DNA from: Mimachlamys varia
Taxonomy: Eukaryota > Mollusca > Bivalvia > Pectinida > Pectinidae
Assembly (NCBI GenBank): GCA_947623455.1
Contig: OX392527.1
Span: forward strand, 52,062,401 to 52,126,400
Reading direction: 5' to 3'
Length of the DNA stretch: 64,000 nucleotides
Shown here: positions 21,582-32,994 of the stretch, piece by piece
Position numbering within the stretch: the stretch's first letter is position 1
How the letters are laid out: every line of letters begins with the position of its first letter
Position numbers and translations under genes: made by a program
Notes under the pieces: model-generated
What the model was told of the DNA's origin: nothing
The model's database searches: none
What the model saw: the letters and a program-made list of their open reading frames with translations, nothing else

Positions 21582-21783
21582 AATAAATACTGAAGCGGAA
21601 GTCAGCTGATGTCACGTCACTCTAGACAAGGTTGCTAACAGACAAATAATCTAAATTTCGTTTGTTTTAAAAATATTCAAATTTATAATCTGATTTACAT
21701 TGCATTTCCATGACTTGTTTAATTTACACCTACACTCTCTTTGTAGTAGATGCTAAATCCGCAAATCTTAATTGGTTATTTGA
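21582..21783. repeat. Diverged direct repeat, copy A
   Basis: Collinear with 25612-25797 over about 200 bp: ATAAATACTGAAGCGG, CAGCTGATGTCACGTCAC, TAGACAAGG, TTTAAAAATATTCAAATTT, TTTAATTTACACCTACACTC and AATTGGTTATTTGA. Identity looks near 80%. No terminal repeats or ORF, so it could be an unknown SINE/MITE or an old duplication. Confidence 0.7.
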
Positions 21784-22344
21784 TATTCTCTCGCCTTTGT
21801 CATTTTAAGGAAAGCGCTCCCTCTGATCTACGAGATACTGCATTGTCAGTAAATTGTGCCGTAAATGCGGGTATTAAAATAGTCAATATTCTATTTCCGT
21901 TGTGGAGATGGATATATGACCTTGATGATATAGTTTCAGTTTAGGAGATTGGTCTGGCGCTCGTTCGGAATAAACCATTGCGTGGTTCTCTTCCTTACAC
22001 ATTCGCACGTCGTAATGGAGGGGTCCGCATAACAACTTCCATTAACGCCAAACTATAAATTTGGCGGGAACATTTCGTCACTTTACATTGTTATCTTTAT
22101 TTCGTCGAGAAAAGGAATTAGAAAATGATATACATTTAACGTAAATAACGGCAAACGAATGCACCTTACGATTAAGTTGTCGCGCATGCGAAGAAAGAAG
22201 ACATGGTAACGTTTTGATGATAATGATTGGAAGAGGAAATATTTGATGTAATCAGAGGTATTATGAGATAGGTCTCGGTTTGGTGTGATTGTGTTTAAGT
22301 CCTATTAACGGTTTTTGTGTTTGGGGAGGATACTGAATGTTTGT
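21784..22344. other. Spacer, nothing recognised
   Basis: No supported gene or repeat seen. Confidence 0.5.
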
Positions 22345-22612
22345 GTAAGTCTCGGTTCGATAGTTCGGATCTTTTGTCGAGTTAAAGTGCTATCACAATG
22401 AAGTATTCTGCCGAAGGCCCGCAGCAGAACACCCTGCTAAGGCACATTAAACAGACAACGGAGGAAAGAGTCATTCAATTACCAAAATGCTGAGCGTCAA
22501 GCAGAGATAATTAACTACCATTGTTAAAACTTCAGTATGTCTCAGCTTTTCGACCAAACCCAATAGCTCTCCCACAGTCGTAAATACATACTCAACTAAG
22601 GGCCAAACGTGA
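22345..22612 (-). mobile_element. SINE family S1, near full-length copy
   Basis: Reverse-complement match to 40255-40515. The tail GTTCGGATCTTTTGTCGA is near 22366, the GCAGCAGAACACCCTG block near 22424, and head sequence with CTCCCACAGTCG near 22570. The middle region corresponds to the 'gtgactactccctgcttgac' part of the 40 kb copy. Several small indels indicate age. Confidence 0.7.
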
Positions 22613-24122
22613 GTTGGGGGCAAGGGAGACATTAGAAAGAAGAAAGTTGTTTAGAAAGAATCCAAATTTAGTCGCCTTTTACGATCATGCAATAGGGGCG
22701 ACAGGCACATATCGGCAGGCCAGATACAGAGGTAACGAACTACGTTGGCAAATTGATAAAGGCATCTAACCGTCTATGTTTACTAGCTTATAACCACTTG
22801 GTTGTTGGTTAAATGCCTACACTGGCTGTCGCTAGGCACACGTTGCGGGTCGGTCTTTTTTTCTCCGGGTATTCTGATGGATTCATTCCATCATCAAACC
22901 TGGTACAAGTGTGTGTCCTTGCATTGCCAAAGCATCTAAAATGTTATAGGATTAAACAAACAAAACCAAATCGAACTTGTATCGACTTCAGAAATATGAT
23001 CACTCCTTGTTTCATAGTTCGTGATGTAGGTAAAATTCACAGGTACATTAACTGCTGAAAACACCACTGTATGTTCCAAGCTTAGCTTTTTCTTGAATAC
23101 CTTCATCGTAGGAAATATATAATATTTTCCAATAAAAAGGTAATCAGAATTTGAAATATATACTTATTCTAACAAGTCGGACGCAATGAAGTTTTTTTAT
23201 CTAATATTTACCATTGTCTAGCTGGCATTGCAATTTTTAACCCAACCGATTTAATTTGGCAATCATTTACTTTATGAATTCCATAACCGGATTATTGACG
23301 TCATCATTTCGACAGTATAACGTCATACTTGTTACGCCGGGCACCACTGACCCTCCCTGGGGATGGCTGTTTTATTAAATGTAAACAAGCATACACGTAT
23401 TAATTTTTTTATGAGATGGAAATGTTTTAAAAATTGTAAATATAAGTTGACCATTCAAAGGCAATATGAAAAGAGGTTGATTGCTTAAGCATAACCTAGT
23501 AGAAAATGCAGAGATATTGCACAGAATATCATGGTTTGAAGTGGATGACATTGCCTGCGTTATGAAAACACTTGCTGTGATATTTGAGGCAATCAGAGCA
23601 TTTTATCTAATTATTTCAGAATAACACTTTAAAAACTCGGACGTTTTTGCCAATAAATCTCTTTCGTTCAGAGCCATTCTTTGTTTCATGAAAGTCATAT
23701 ATCTTTTTCGTTTTGATTTTTTTAATGGCGAAAACAAGATTAATTTCTTAACCAAAATGATTACTCATGCTTCCGAATTAGTTAGATATATGGGCCGATG
23801 TGCTTTTACCATTAAAATGAAAAATTAGAACACATAAATCTATCTATCTCAAAATGATGTTCAAGGCTACTTTTTGATCGATTTTTAAAACACATCTATT
23901 CGATCGAGTTTTACATAACGTCTAAGAGGGAACGGAGACCTACGTTTTCGGTTTCCAGAGACCTTTGCAAGGTTTCTTTGAACACATGATAACTGAAAAC
24001 ATTATTAGATATTTTTAAAACTTATTTTTTATCATCAAAATTGTGTACTTTTAATATCAAAGGTGTGTTTTGAGAAATAAATTAATCCCATTGACCGAGT
24101 CAGATTGCTGATAGGTTTATAT
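22613..24122. other. Spacer, nothing recognised
   Basis: No supported gene or repeat. The 81-codon frame at 22813-23058 has no recognisable motif. Confidence 0.5.
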
Positions 24123-24345
24123 AAGGATTGTACCTCATTTTGACTGCGTATACGGTAGTATGCCCGCAGTTGGCAACGAACATATTCACTATGGAGCGCT
24201 AACGCGCACCATAGTGAATATGTTCGTTGCCAACTGCGGACATACTACCGTATACGCAGTCAAAATGAGGTACAACCCTTACATTTACACCATTATTAAT
24301 GTTCAAATGCTATACGAAGAAAACAACATTCGAAGCAAGTTGCTA
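24123..24345. mobile_element. Foldback MITE with near-perfect 72 bp palindrome
   Basis: The left arm 24123-24194 and right arm 24209-24280 are reverse complements at 70 of 72 positions, separated by a 14 bp loop (AGCGCTAACGCGCA). They begin AAGGATTGTACCTCATTTTG and contain CTGCGTATACGGTAGTATG. A further 60 bp to the right (to about 24340) matches the left flank of the copy at 1215-1437 in inverted orientation, so the element is longer than the palindrome. It has no real coding capacity. The near identity of the arms suggests recent origin or arm-to-arm gene conversion. Confidence 0.85.
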
Positions 24346-25611
24346 AGATGGTAACTACGATGGCCGTGCACGTGGCTGCTAAGATAATATAGTCCCATTG
24401 GATTTCATCAATATATTGGTAAATCTACAAAATACACAGTGAACAACACTATTTTTCTTCATAACATCATATGTTAATTTGGTATGAAATAATATTTTTA
24501 GCATGTCGAATTTATGTCTTTATTTATAACGGTCGTTATGTACACGCTTTGACACAGTGATCTGGTTGTGACGCGGTCCGACGTCAGACGTCACAACTGC
24601 AGGGCGCCGCCATGTTTGCGTCACCGTCAAAAAGTTTCGAAGGCGCATCATTACGAATCAAAAGTTTGCTAGAAACCATTTATTATTTAATCACAGGAAA
24701 TTGATTCCATATATGTCATGTTTCAAAATCTTGTAGGAACCAAACAATAGCCGACAGCGAATACTCATTTTACTGAAGCGTGAACGACGCCATATTTGAA
24801 CAAATATCAATCCGCCAAGCCTTTTTTCACTGCGTATACGCTAATATATTCGCAGTCAGAGTTTACTACGCACAAGAAGGGAAAGGTGTAAATATATACA
24901 TTTTGTCGAGATACTCATTCACTGAAACGCTGTAATACCGCAGACAGTCGATGGAATTAGCCGTCCACCCCCTAGTGGCGGTTAAAAAGGGTCATTTAAT
25001 TACATGTTGGTATCACTCTTCATCTTGGCGTTTGATCAATCCCCATATCAATATGGACTATTTGACCCCCTCTTATTTTGCATTGTCCGTCGTTTCAATT
25101 CCTTTTTGAGTTGTCGCAGTTAACGACATGGTTGTGTATTTAAGCATGGTACCTAATGAAAGCTATTTGTTCTGTGTTGTCTCCTTTGTTTTTGCTATTC
25201 TTTGGCTTTTTTGGCCTCAACGCATTCTTAATTCCTTAAGGCGTGTCTCAGCTTTTAGATAAATTTCATCATTTTACAATTCACCAGATAGCAGAACGGG
25301 TAAATATATAACTACTCCGTCTGACCTGGCTTGATAAAGGTAACATACTTATTTTAAAGCTCACAAAAATAAGTTTTCAATTTCTGCATATTTTTTTTGT
25401 TAATTCAAATCAAGTGTAGATAGTTGATACCAAACTGGTGAATCTATTTCTATACAATAAAATAGCTTTATAAAACAATCCAAAAGCTGTTTTACTGTAA
25501 TACTGGAGTTTCTAATCAAATACAAATACCCAGAAGAAGACTTACATTCTAGTAGATTTAATGTATTGCTGAGCTCTGACGCCACTATGTCGTCAAAATG
25601 TAATCAATGTT
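24346..25611. other. Spacer, nothing recognised
   Basis: A slightly GC-richer patch at 24560-24620 (GACGTCAGACGTCACAAC, GGCGCCGCCATG) looks promoter-like, but no exon or other support follows. Otherwise nothing seen. Confidence 0.45.
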
Positions 25612-25797
25612 ATAAACACTGAAGCGGTAACCAGCTGATGCCACGTCACCCTAGACAAGGGTGCTAGCAGACACATACTATAAATTTTGTTCGTTTTAAA
25701 AATATTCAAATTTTTAATTCGATTTGAATTGCGTTTCCTTGACTCGTTTAATTTACACCTACACTCTCCATCTGTACAATTTAATTGGTTATTTGAA
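25612..25797. repeat. Diverged direct repeat, copy B
   Basis: Same orientation and order of blocks as 21582-21783, offset about 4.03 kb. See that entry for the shared blocks. Confidence 0.7.
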
Positions 25798-27060
25798 TGG
25801 ATGGTGGTATATGCCTTTAACTTTGGCACTTACCACGCATGGAAGTTGCGGTAGGAAAAGACGATACATTTTAATAAATATATGGTCCCTACCGTGAATA
25901 TATCAACACGTATTCCTGGGGTTCTATAGCACATATAGTCAATAGGTCTGGGTCAAAGGATGTTAAGCTTTGACTTTGGCTCTGTCCGTGAGTAAAAGTA
26001 TTCAGTTTTTCCTAAATATGACTTTTTTATTTCTACACTTTGATCGTGTTAATACATTTTCATCTCTTGGCAGTCACATTTGAGACTCCTAGAGCAGTTA
26101 TCAATGGTCATTAAATATTTAATTTGCAACAACGTAGACAGTAGAAAAGACACATTTCAAAAATAGTCAAAGGGTTTTTATGAATACGAAGCAAAACACT
26201 TGTAAGCATATACCTTTGTTTAAAACACTTAAGTTCCTTAACGTTGATTCTATATTATTTGATATATCACTATCGTTCGGTGTGTTGATTTACAAATATA
26301 TCGCGTTTTACACCAATATGGCAGCCAGTATCAAGTTTGGCCTTGTAGGTGAGAATGAATTTAGCGAAAGTATGGCGACGAAAATGTGATGGTGAAAGCG
26401 ATGCTTATTTTATTGATTCTATTTGTGTTTTTGAGTGCTCTATAATGCATATATGTACTAAGCTGTCTATATGCCATATCGGTTTGATAGTTAATCACAA
26501 AACGCATATGTGTTTTACATATACCGACATAGTTGAGTAAAATGTTCAAGTGACATGACATGACAATGTAATGCTAAACGATAAACATTACATTATTTAT
26601 AAAAAAAAATCATGAGAGGATGCTAGGAAACATAAATAAAATCCTATAGTAAAAGTATTTGATATGGAATGCTGTTAAATAGGCTATGTCACCTGATCGA
26701 AGGCATTGCCAGTCCAGATGGAATATATAAACATACAGTTTTAGACAATACAATGGTATGTAAGATTATTTACACCACAATATCCAGTGTTATTCCACTC
26801 TCAGACCGTTGTATAAACGTGCTTACTGTTGGATAAATATATGTTATATACCACTAGTGGACTATGACCTTCCGGACTTTTGATTGGTTGAGAAGTTGAA
26901 CTTTGACCGGAAATCACGATTGTTGACGTCATCATCGATTGTTGACGACGTCACAACTTGGCGGGAATATATGCAAGATGATGCGTTTTCGCGCAAATAG
27001 TCTGCGGTTCACTCCAAAAATCAACACTGACACTACCGATTTTAATATTGTGGTAGAAAC
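25798..27060. other. Spacer, nothing firmly supported
   Basis: ATG at 26318 opens MAASIKFGLVG, with an AG|GTGAGA donor-like site at 26347-26348. This is compatible with a small first exon, but too short to claim. No other feature. Confidence 0.4.
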
Positions 27061-27230
27061 AGGTCACACGACTCGTGGTTATTTGATATGGAATTTACTT
27101 CATTCTCGTTAATTATTTTTTCAAAGTTACAAAAGACACTCGCTAAAGCTCGTGTCTTTTGTAACTTTTGAAAAATAACTAACTCGAGTGAAATAAATTC
27201 TATATCCAACAACCACTCGTTGTGTAACCT
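27061..27230. mobile_element. Foldback MITE, about 75 bp arms
   Basis: The left arm contains ACACGACTCGTGGTTATTTG and ends AGTTACAAAAGACAC. The right arm contains GTGTCTTTTGTAACTTTTG and ends CCACTCGTTGTGT. The arms pair over roughly 75 bp with about a dozen mismatches around a short CTCGCTAAAGCTC centre. No ORF. Confidence 0.75.
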
Positions 27231-27402
27231 CTATAAGAGAAATATATAAACATGGATTTTTCCCTTTCTATATAGAGAATACATGATTTTTATTTAATCT
27301 TCTCCGTCACACACCATTCTCAAAACGAAAACGCGAAGGAAGAACCAAATAAACATTACATAGAAACAATAATGAAACCAACGCACAGTATACCATGCTA
27401 TG

Positions 27403-27516
27403 CTTGTTTTTGTTGTATATGTTCATCACTGACAATCCTAACGAGATAGATGGAAATCCTCGTTTTTGTTATATATATTCATCACAAACAACCCTATAGA
27501 GATAGATGGAAATCCT
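27403..27516. repeat. Two-copy tandem duplication, about 57 bp unit
   Basis: GTTTTTGTTGTATATGTTCA..GAGATAGATGGAAATCCT is followed directly by a second version with a few substitutions, ending at 27516. Confidence 0.75.
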
Positions 27517-30037
27517 CAAAAATACTTTTAAAACGGGAATTAGCTCTTATATAAGCCATATAAAGACGATATCATTCTATAATGACCTACAATACATTGA
27601 AAACAATGCAACATGATGCACATAACGTTAATTGATGATGATTGTCATCCAAGTCAATACGTAGATAAAATTGACAATCTCTTTTTCCATCGATACATTC
27701 TTTCGAGGCTTAAATAATCTTACTTTAAATTGTCCCATCGTAAACACTAATTGCTCAAATGATTGCAAACAAAAATTACCACTTTCAAAATAATCCGAAT
27801 GAAGCCAAGTATCGAGGATAAATATAAAATCCCGCCTACAAATGTGACCGTTGTGAAATAGAGTTAATTATCACACACATAACATATCTCTTGGGTTATC
27901 ACAGTATTAAGAATCAGACCTTCATTTTTGCCGTGTAAAACAGATAAAAATCAACATTAAAAGTATGTACGGTATTTCCCGTCAGTATACGTAAGGTGTA
28001 TATCAGATTTATTTATCACAAAAAACAAAATCGATAAAAAGGCTCACAGGAGAGATTTATCGAGGTTGTAAAATGTCGTGGTTTGTAAGGATCACGAAGT
28101 TCTTGTAAAAAAGACACGGCAGTGCCTATGTGTCTGAAACTTGGTAATCAGCTGCAAAATCATAGAAAATAAACATTTAGTGAAATTTTATGACTTTGGC
28201 ATATGCATATTCAAAGTATAAATTCAATTTAATGTCCTATTCGAAATGTATACTACATGCCGATTGCGCATTTACGTTGATTGTTTGCCAATTGATAACA
28301 GTAAGACAACATTAATTCTGTTTGTTTTTTACACAGTAGAAATATATCTTTCTTGCCACTCACACCCAGACGTTATCGCGCAAAACAGATAGGCATTTTG
28401 TCAGCATCTTTGGGAATGTGATTGTGAAGCCAGTGAAGTTTACGATATTGACATTGATTTAAATCAAGAAATAAATAATATTTTGGTCAAATTCTGTGAA
28501 TTGGTTCATTCTATCTCAAGAAGCTGATACAACATCAATTAACATGCCATTTTCTTTTGGAGTATTGTCAGCCTAAACTCTTACACAATCGTTATACGAG
28601 GATTACAGCTTTATAACTTAAAATAACATACAGTCGAACCAAAACAAAGAAGTAAACGGCACCATTCAGCTTTTTCGGCCGTTTGAAACTCGTCATAGGT
28701 GGACTAAATAGTCAATTATGTAATGAAACAGGTTACTTTGCATGGCTTTCCGAATAGAGCCTTTGACGTTATATGTCTAATCTTAGGGTGTTAGATGATG
28801 CGGATCATATTTAGACAACTGTTAACTCTTTTTTTGATTCAGATGCATGCATGCATCATCACTCTCAAATACAGGATCGATGCCACAGTCGGCCAGGAAC
28901 GTTATCAGCATGCTGATGGTTAACAGCATTTAATAAACGGTCCTAGCTGTTTTCAATTGACGCACAGAAAACTACCAGTCAAGCTGATAAGTAACAATCC
29001 ATCGACATTTTATTTTTTTCTGACAGTGAAGTGCAGCTTTTGCTGCATTAACCATATTGCTGTCAATAGAAGCACATTGAAAACATTATGTTTTTCAAAC
29101 TAACTCTAGACATTGTGATTGGAAATTACATTATGTACCAAGGCAACGGAAAACAGTTTATCACAATATATGTGCTAGTTTCATTCTAACTGTATCGCGT
29201 CATATCAGGCATGTAGACACAATCAGATGTTGTCGAATGAGGCATTCGACCTAAAATTTAACACATTCAGAAGTTGGATGTTTTTGTTTTGTGACAATAC
29301 GCACATTTTGGGTACAAAGGGCAACCAGAAAATTGACTGGTAACAATCTGTTTGCAATCTCTACTGAACGATCCCTAGCACAATCCGTTTGTGCCGCCTC
29401 TGAACATCATCAAAAGCATAATAAGTAGATATGTTTTTTTTTCAGCAATGTATGTTGTTTTGCTATGCATAACCACCAGCGGTTGCTTTTATTGAAAATT
29501 CTTATAATTCGAAAAAAGGGAGAGAAAAAAGCATTCCCTGCCGTATCGATATTCAGTCGGCTGCCCGTAAAGGCTGACGCCGTAGGCATTTGTAAAGAAT
29601 GTTTTTACAAAACGAAAGTCCTTGAAATTATGCAAACTCGATAAAAGCCAGACGTTCAATATACAATTGTATAAATGCTAAATGAATGACATTCAATTCA
29701 AATGTCATTTGTGATTTTGTGTTTTTAATTCTATGCAACAAATTCTAAAGTGATGCATCACAGGGTGCTTCTTTGAATCGACCAGTGCGTGTATAAAATA
29801 CATATCTGTCTGATAATTTCCATATTTTTATCATAGAATGTTATGTTTTTCGCTGATTTCCTTCCGTTTTATTTTTTTATAGAAACACAGATGTTGACTG
29901 TCCTGGAGATGGGTCTAGACAGTATAAGAATACAAGCACGTTTTGCACAAGGGTTCTGTTACGTAAGAACTTCATTTCTTATTTCAAAAGGAAAAGTGTG
30001 TATATGTTTCTTATCTTGTATTATCGTAACAAAAAGA
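27517..30037. other. Spacer, nothing recognised
   Basis: AT-rich, with no supported gene, RNA or transposon terminus. Confidence 0.5.
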
Positions 30038-30067
30038 CCCCCCCCCCCCCCCCAAAAAAAAAAAAAA
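30038..30067. repeat. Poly(C)-poly(A) tract
   Basis: Sixteen C residues directly followed by fourteen A residues. It is a simple repeat and may carry sequencing length errors. Confidence 0.8.
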
Positions 30068-30210
30068 TCCAAACAAATAAACAAAAAAAAAAACTTGGTA
30101 GACTCATTAACTGGTTTTGTATTTAATGGTCTATCAACGCACGAGCTGTGATCATTTAAGGACTAACCAGGTTTTAGTTGGGAAACAGTATTTGGACCAG
30201 CAAATCGTCT

Positions 30211-30283
30211 TTCACGTAAGCCTCGAACCTGCATCCCAGTGAGTGTGGGCCAGTAATCGTCGATGGTCAGACGCCTTAACATG
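30211..30283 (-). mobile_element. tRNA-like sequence, probably a SINE head
   Basis: On the minus strand, AAGGCGTCTGACCATCGACG is followed by a possible long variable arm (GGCCCACACTCACTGGGATG) and GGTTCGAGGC, a B-box-like motif. The layout recalls a type II tRNA (Leu/Ser), but the acceptor stem is not formed and the B box is imperfect. A tRNA-derived repeat is more likely than a working tRNA. Confidence 0.4.
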
Positions 30284-30769
30284 TAAATTGGACATGGATA
30301 CATTTTAAATAATGACTGAGAAACCCAAAAGCAATTCATCAGTATATCAAGTATATCAGGTATATGATGTACCATGGCTGGAAGAAAGTTGAAAGGTTAA
30401 CTTAAGCAAAAAATGACATATTCTCAGTTTAAAAAATAACTTTAACATGTGGGATCATTTTGACGGACACGTGATTAAACAAAACATTTGTCATTGCAAC
30501 AAGTCGTTTTGATATGATAAGGTGTTTTGATATTTTGAAATTTCAATTACATAAACTATGTATAACACCAAACTGCTTAATATTACGAAACCTGGAAGCG
30601 CATTAATTCATTTGAGTTTATCTATACAGATAACTTGTATGTGGCCTGTACACAACGCACGTCCTTTATAAGTTGCTCCGCAATTCAATAGATTTCGATT
30701 TTTCAATAGATTAGGAAACATACTAAAGACGATATAATAAGGATGATAAAATTCCTGGTCGACAGCGGA
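30284..30769. other. Spacer, nothing recognised
   Basis: No supported feature. Confidence 0.5.
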
Positions 30770-31085
30770 CGGTTAGCATTTCCACGGGAACAAACTGTGC
30801 CCCACTCTTAACTAACTTGTTATTTGTTTTCATACGAGACTGAATTTGTGGAAGAGCTAATCAGGACAGGTAACAAAAACCTTGCCAAATCTTGTAATTT
30901 CACTTTCAGATATATCGACGGTGTGGTGTCTTTAAACAGCAAGAAGTTTGCTGACTATGTCGATCGTATATATCCTTCTGAACTTGAAGTTAAAGACACA
31001 ACAGACTCTTCGTCAGCGGCTTACCTCGATCTTTACTTAAACTACAACCAACATGGACAGCTTACTACTAAGCTACACTACATTT
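30770..31085 (+). pseudogene. RT-tail family, RT domain fragment with altered active site
   Basis: Encodes GTNCAPLL, a frameshifted LLFVF region, then SYETEFVEELIRTGNKNLAK, FTFRYIDGVVSLN, YPSELEVKDTTDS, AYLDLYLNYNQHGQLTTKLH. This corresponds to the central RT region of the copy at 59128-59752. The catalytic YIDD reads YIDG here, so one of the two metal-binding aspartates is gone. The homology stops abruptly at about 31085 and no tail follows. It is a dead fragment. Confidence 0.85.
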
Positions 31086-31974
31086 CGCGTGGGAGTATAC
31101 GAACGTGACGTTTGCTGGTGAAGAGATTTAGCGTGGATAGGAGGTATAGAAAATGTCAACTCCACACTCCACCGTGGATAATATCTTATCCACTCTCCGT
31201 CGGCTATCCACGTTTGCTTCGAACGTGGAGAGAGCGTGGGGCGCCAGACGAGAGGTCCTTATTTTTACCTGGAATCATGTAGTCTCCACGTTTCACCGGC
31301 CCCTACACAAAGATTGACTATTATAGATGGTACACACATGTAAGGTTATGAAGCATGAGATGTATTATTAAATTTACGCAGTGGCGCAAAAATATTATCT
31401 TCATCTTTCAAATAAAATGTTTACTTTTCATCCCAAGTGACTATTGCAAAGCAAATTTTCTATGATCATGGAAAGTTCTGATACATATATTCTTACGACA
31501 AATTTCCCCATGGCTCTATCAGTTCGATTGATTTCACCACACAAAATAACGACACCCTTTTTTCGTGTGATATTGATCGGCTTCCGTTATCTTTTAATCT
31601 ATGTATAAGTTTCCACCCTAACCGATTCATATATAACTGACGTCACGCACACGTTGGTCTATACAAAAATAACGTTGTGAAGCCATGCGAAGCGAGCTTA
31701 GTTGTAAGACCGTTAAGGAGGCAAGTTAGGGGAGAAAGTTCACCCGATTGTATAGGGCTCCTAGTTAAAAGTAACTGGGTTGGGCCTACGATAGCGAAGT
31801 TTTCTTCGACAGTGATAATGTGTTTTCATTATGGCCTGGGAATGTGATAAACATTATATTAACTATAAACTTTGTTTATTTCCAGAAAAAAATGATATTA
31901 TCCATAAACGCAATATGCTTAAAAATGAGAAAATGTGTAGAATCTGAAGGAAATTGACACGCGTGCCTTATTAT
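31086..31974. other. CGTGGA-rich patch, then spacer
   Basis: Between 31090 and 31290, CGTGGA/TCCACG and CGTGGG motifs occur about eight times on both strands (for example AGCGTGGATAGG, CTATCCACGTTTG, AACGTGGAGAG). They may be a diverged relative of the 10-bp repeat at 31975-32470. From 31300 to 31974 nothing is recognised. Confidence 0.4.
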
Positions 31975-32470
31975 AGGTTACGGATCAACACGGATCACAT
32001 TCGGCACGATCCGGCGTGTGAACAGTGCAGCCGTCCTGTAGTTCCGTGGGGATCCCTGTTGGTCCTAGAACGTCCGGGAATGTCCTTTAGGCTCCGACAG
32101 GCCAACACGGCAGTCTTGGGAAGTTCAAAACTACCGTGTTATCCCGTGAGGGTCCGGAGAGATAGCAACATCCGGGAAAGTCCGTGTTGCTATCGTGTAG
32201 CCACCGTGTAGTGTCCGGGGACAGCCGTATCTCTGCCTTGATAGTCCATGTGCGTCATTGACAGTTCCGAAACAAATTTCAGACCCCGGACCATCGAGGA
32301 TAAAGACGGCAGAGGTACGGTTGTTCCCGGACCCTTCATGGCAGTTACACGGAACGTACACAGAGCTACTACGGACAAAGACGGAGCAAACACGGACAAA
32401 CACGCTGCGAACCCGGCGGATACACGGACTATCACGGAAGAATACGGAATAACACGGACGATGACGGATC
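31975..32470. repeat. GC-rich 10-bp-periodic repeat with strand switch
   Basis: At 32370-32470, GGA recurs nearly every 10 bp (GGACTATCAC, GGAAGAATAC, GGAATAACAC, GGACGATGAC). At 32030-32220 the complementary form dominates (CCGTGTTGCTAT, CGTGTAGCCAC, CGTGTAGTGT). The motif therefore changes strand within the block. GATAGCAACA at 32161-32170 pairs perfectly with TGTTGCTATC at 32185-32194. Open frames here in several phases on both strands follow from the base composition. It is markedly GC-richer than its surroundings. Confidence 0.65.
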
Positions 32471-32937
32471 CAAATAGGGTTTCAGTTTGTCAAGGCAGGC
32501 CAAATTTGTCCCGTGACGGCAAAGTGACAAATTCGACAAAACTGCAAGCCGAGAAACACAAAGTTTCAATCCTGAAAAATCGGTATGACTGTATGTCCAA
32601 GCAAGTCACTGAATCTCTTGTTTCCCTGATTTGAAATATACAGTAATTTAGTACTTTTAAAAGTAATTCACTTTTTGTTTTGAAGTAATTAAAACTAAAT
32701 AAGAAGAAGCTCATAAAGGTATACCCCCACCCCAAAAAGTGGTCAATGTTGTCTTTTTCAATTTGACGAATGAAAAATAACTTGATGTTACTAATTAATC
32801 TCGTTCCATTCTGATTTGTAGCTTTTCGTAAGAAATTCATCTAACAGTTTTACTGAAAACGTGAATTTTTCTTTAAACTTATCAAGCTCCATGATAAGTA
32901 CTTCGTGTATGTGAACGTAACAGACAAGAGCGCACGA
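32471..32937. other. Spacer, nothing recognised
   Basis: No supported feature between the 10-bp repeat and the CA-rich microsatellite. Confidence 0.5.
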
Positions 32938-32992
32938 ACACACACACACACCCTCACATACACACACACCCACACCCTCACACACACATACG
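32938..32992. repeat. CA-rich microsatellite at the satellite edge
   Basis: An (AC)n tract interrupted by CCCTC, directly abutting the left end of the 52 bp array. Confidence 0.85.
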
Positions 32993-32994
32993 CT

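Noticed and set aside
24160..24354. 64-codon frame across the palindrome
   Set aside because: It lies inside the foldback element and both arms translate to unrelated short strings.
26318..26388. Possible first exon MAASIKFGLVG with donor-like AG|GTGAGA
   Set aside because: Eleven codons and one splice-like site are not enough. No downstream exon, domain or promoter could be tied to it.
29843..30151. 102-codon open frame
   Set aside because: Runs through a poly(C)-poly(A) tract, giving a Pro/Lys-rich low-complexity stretch. No domain on either side.
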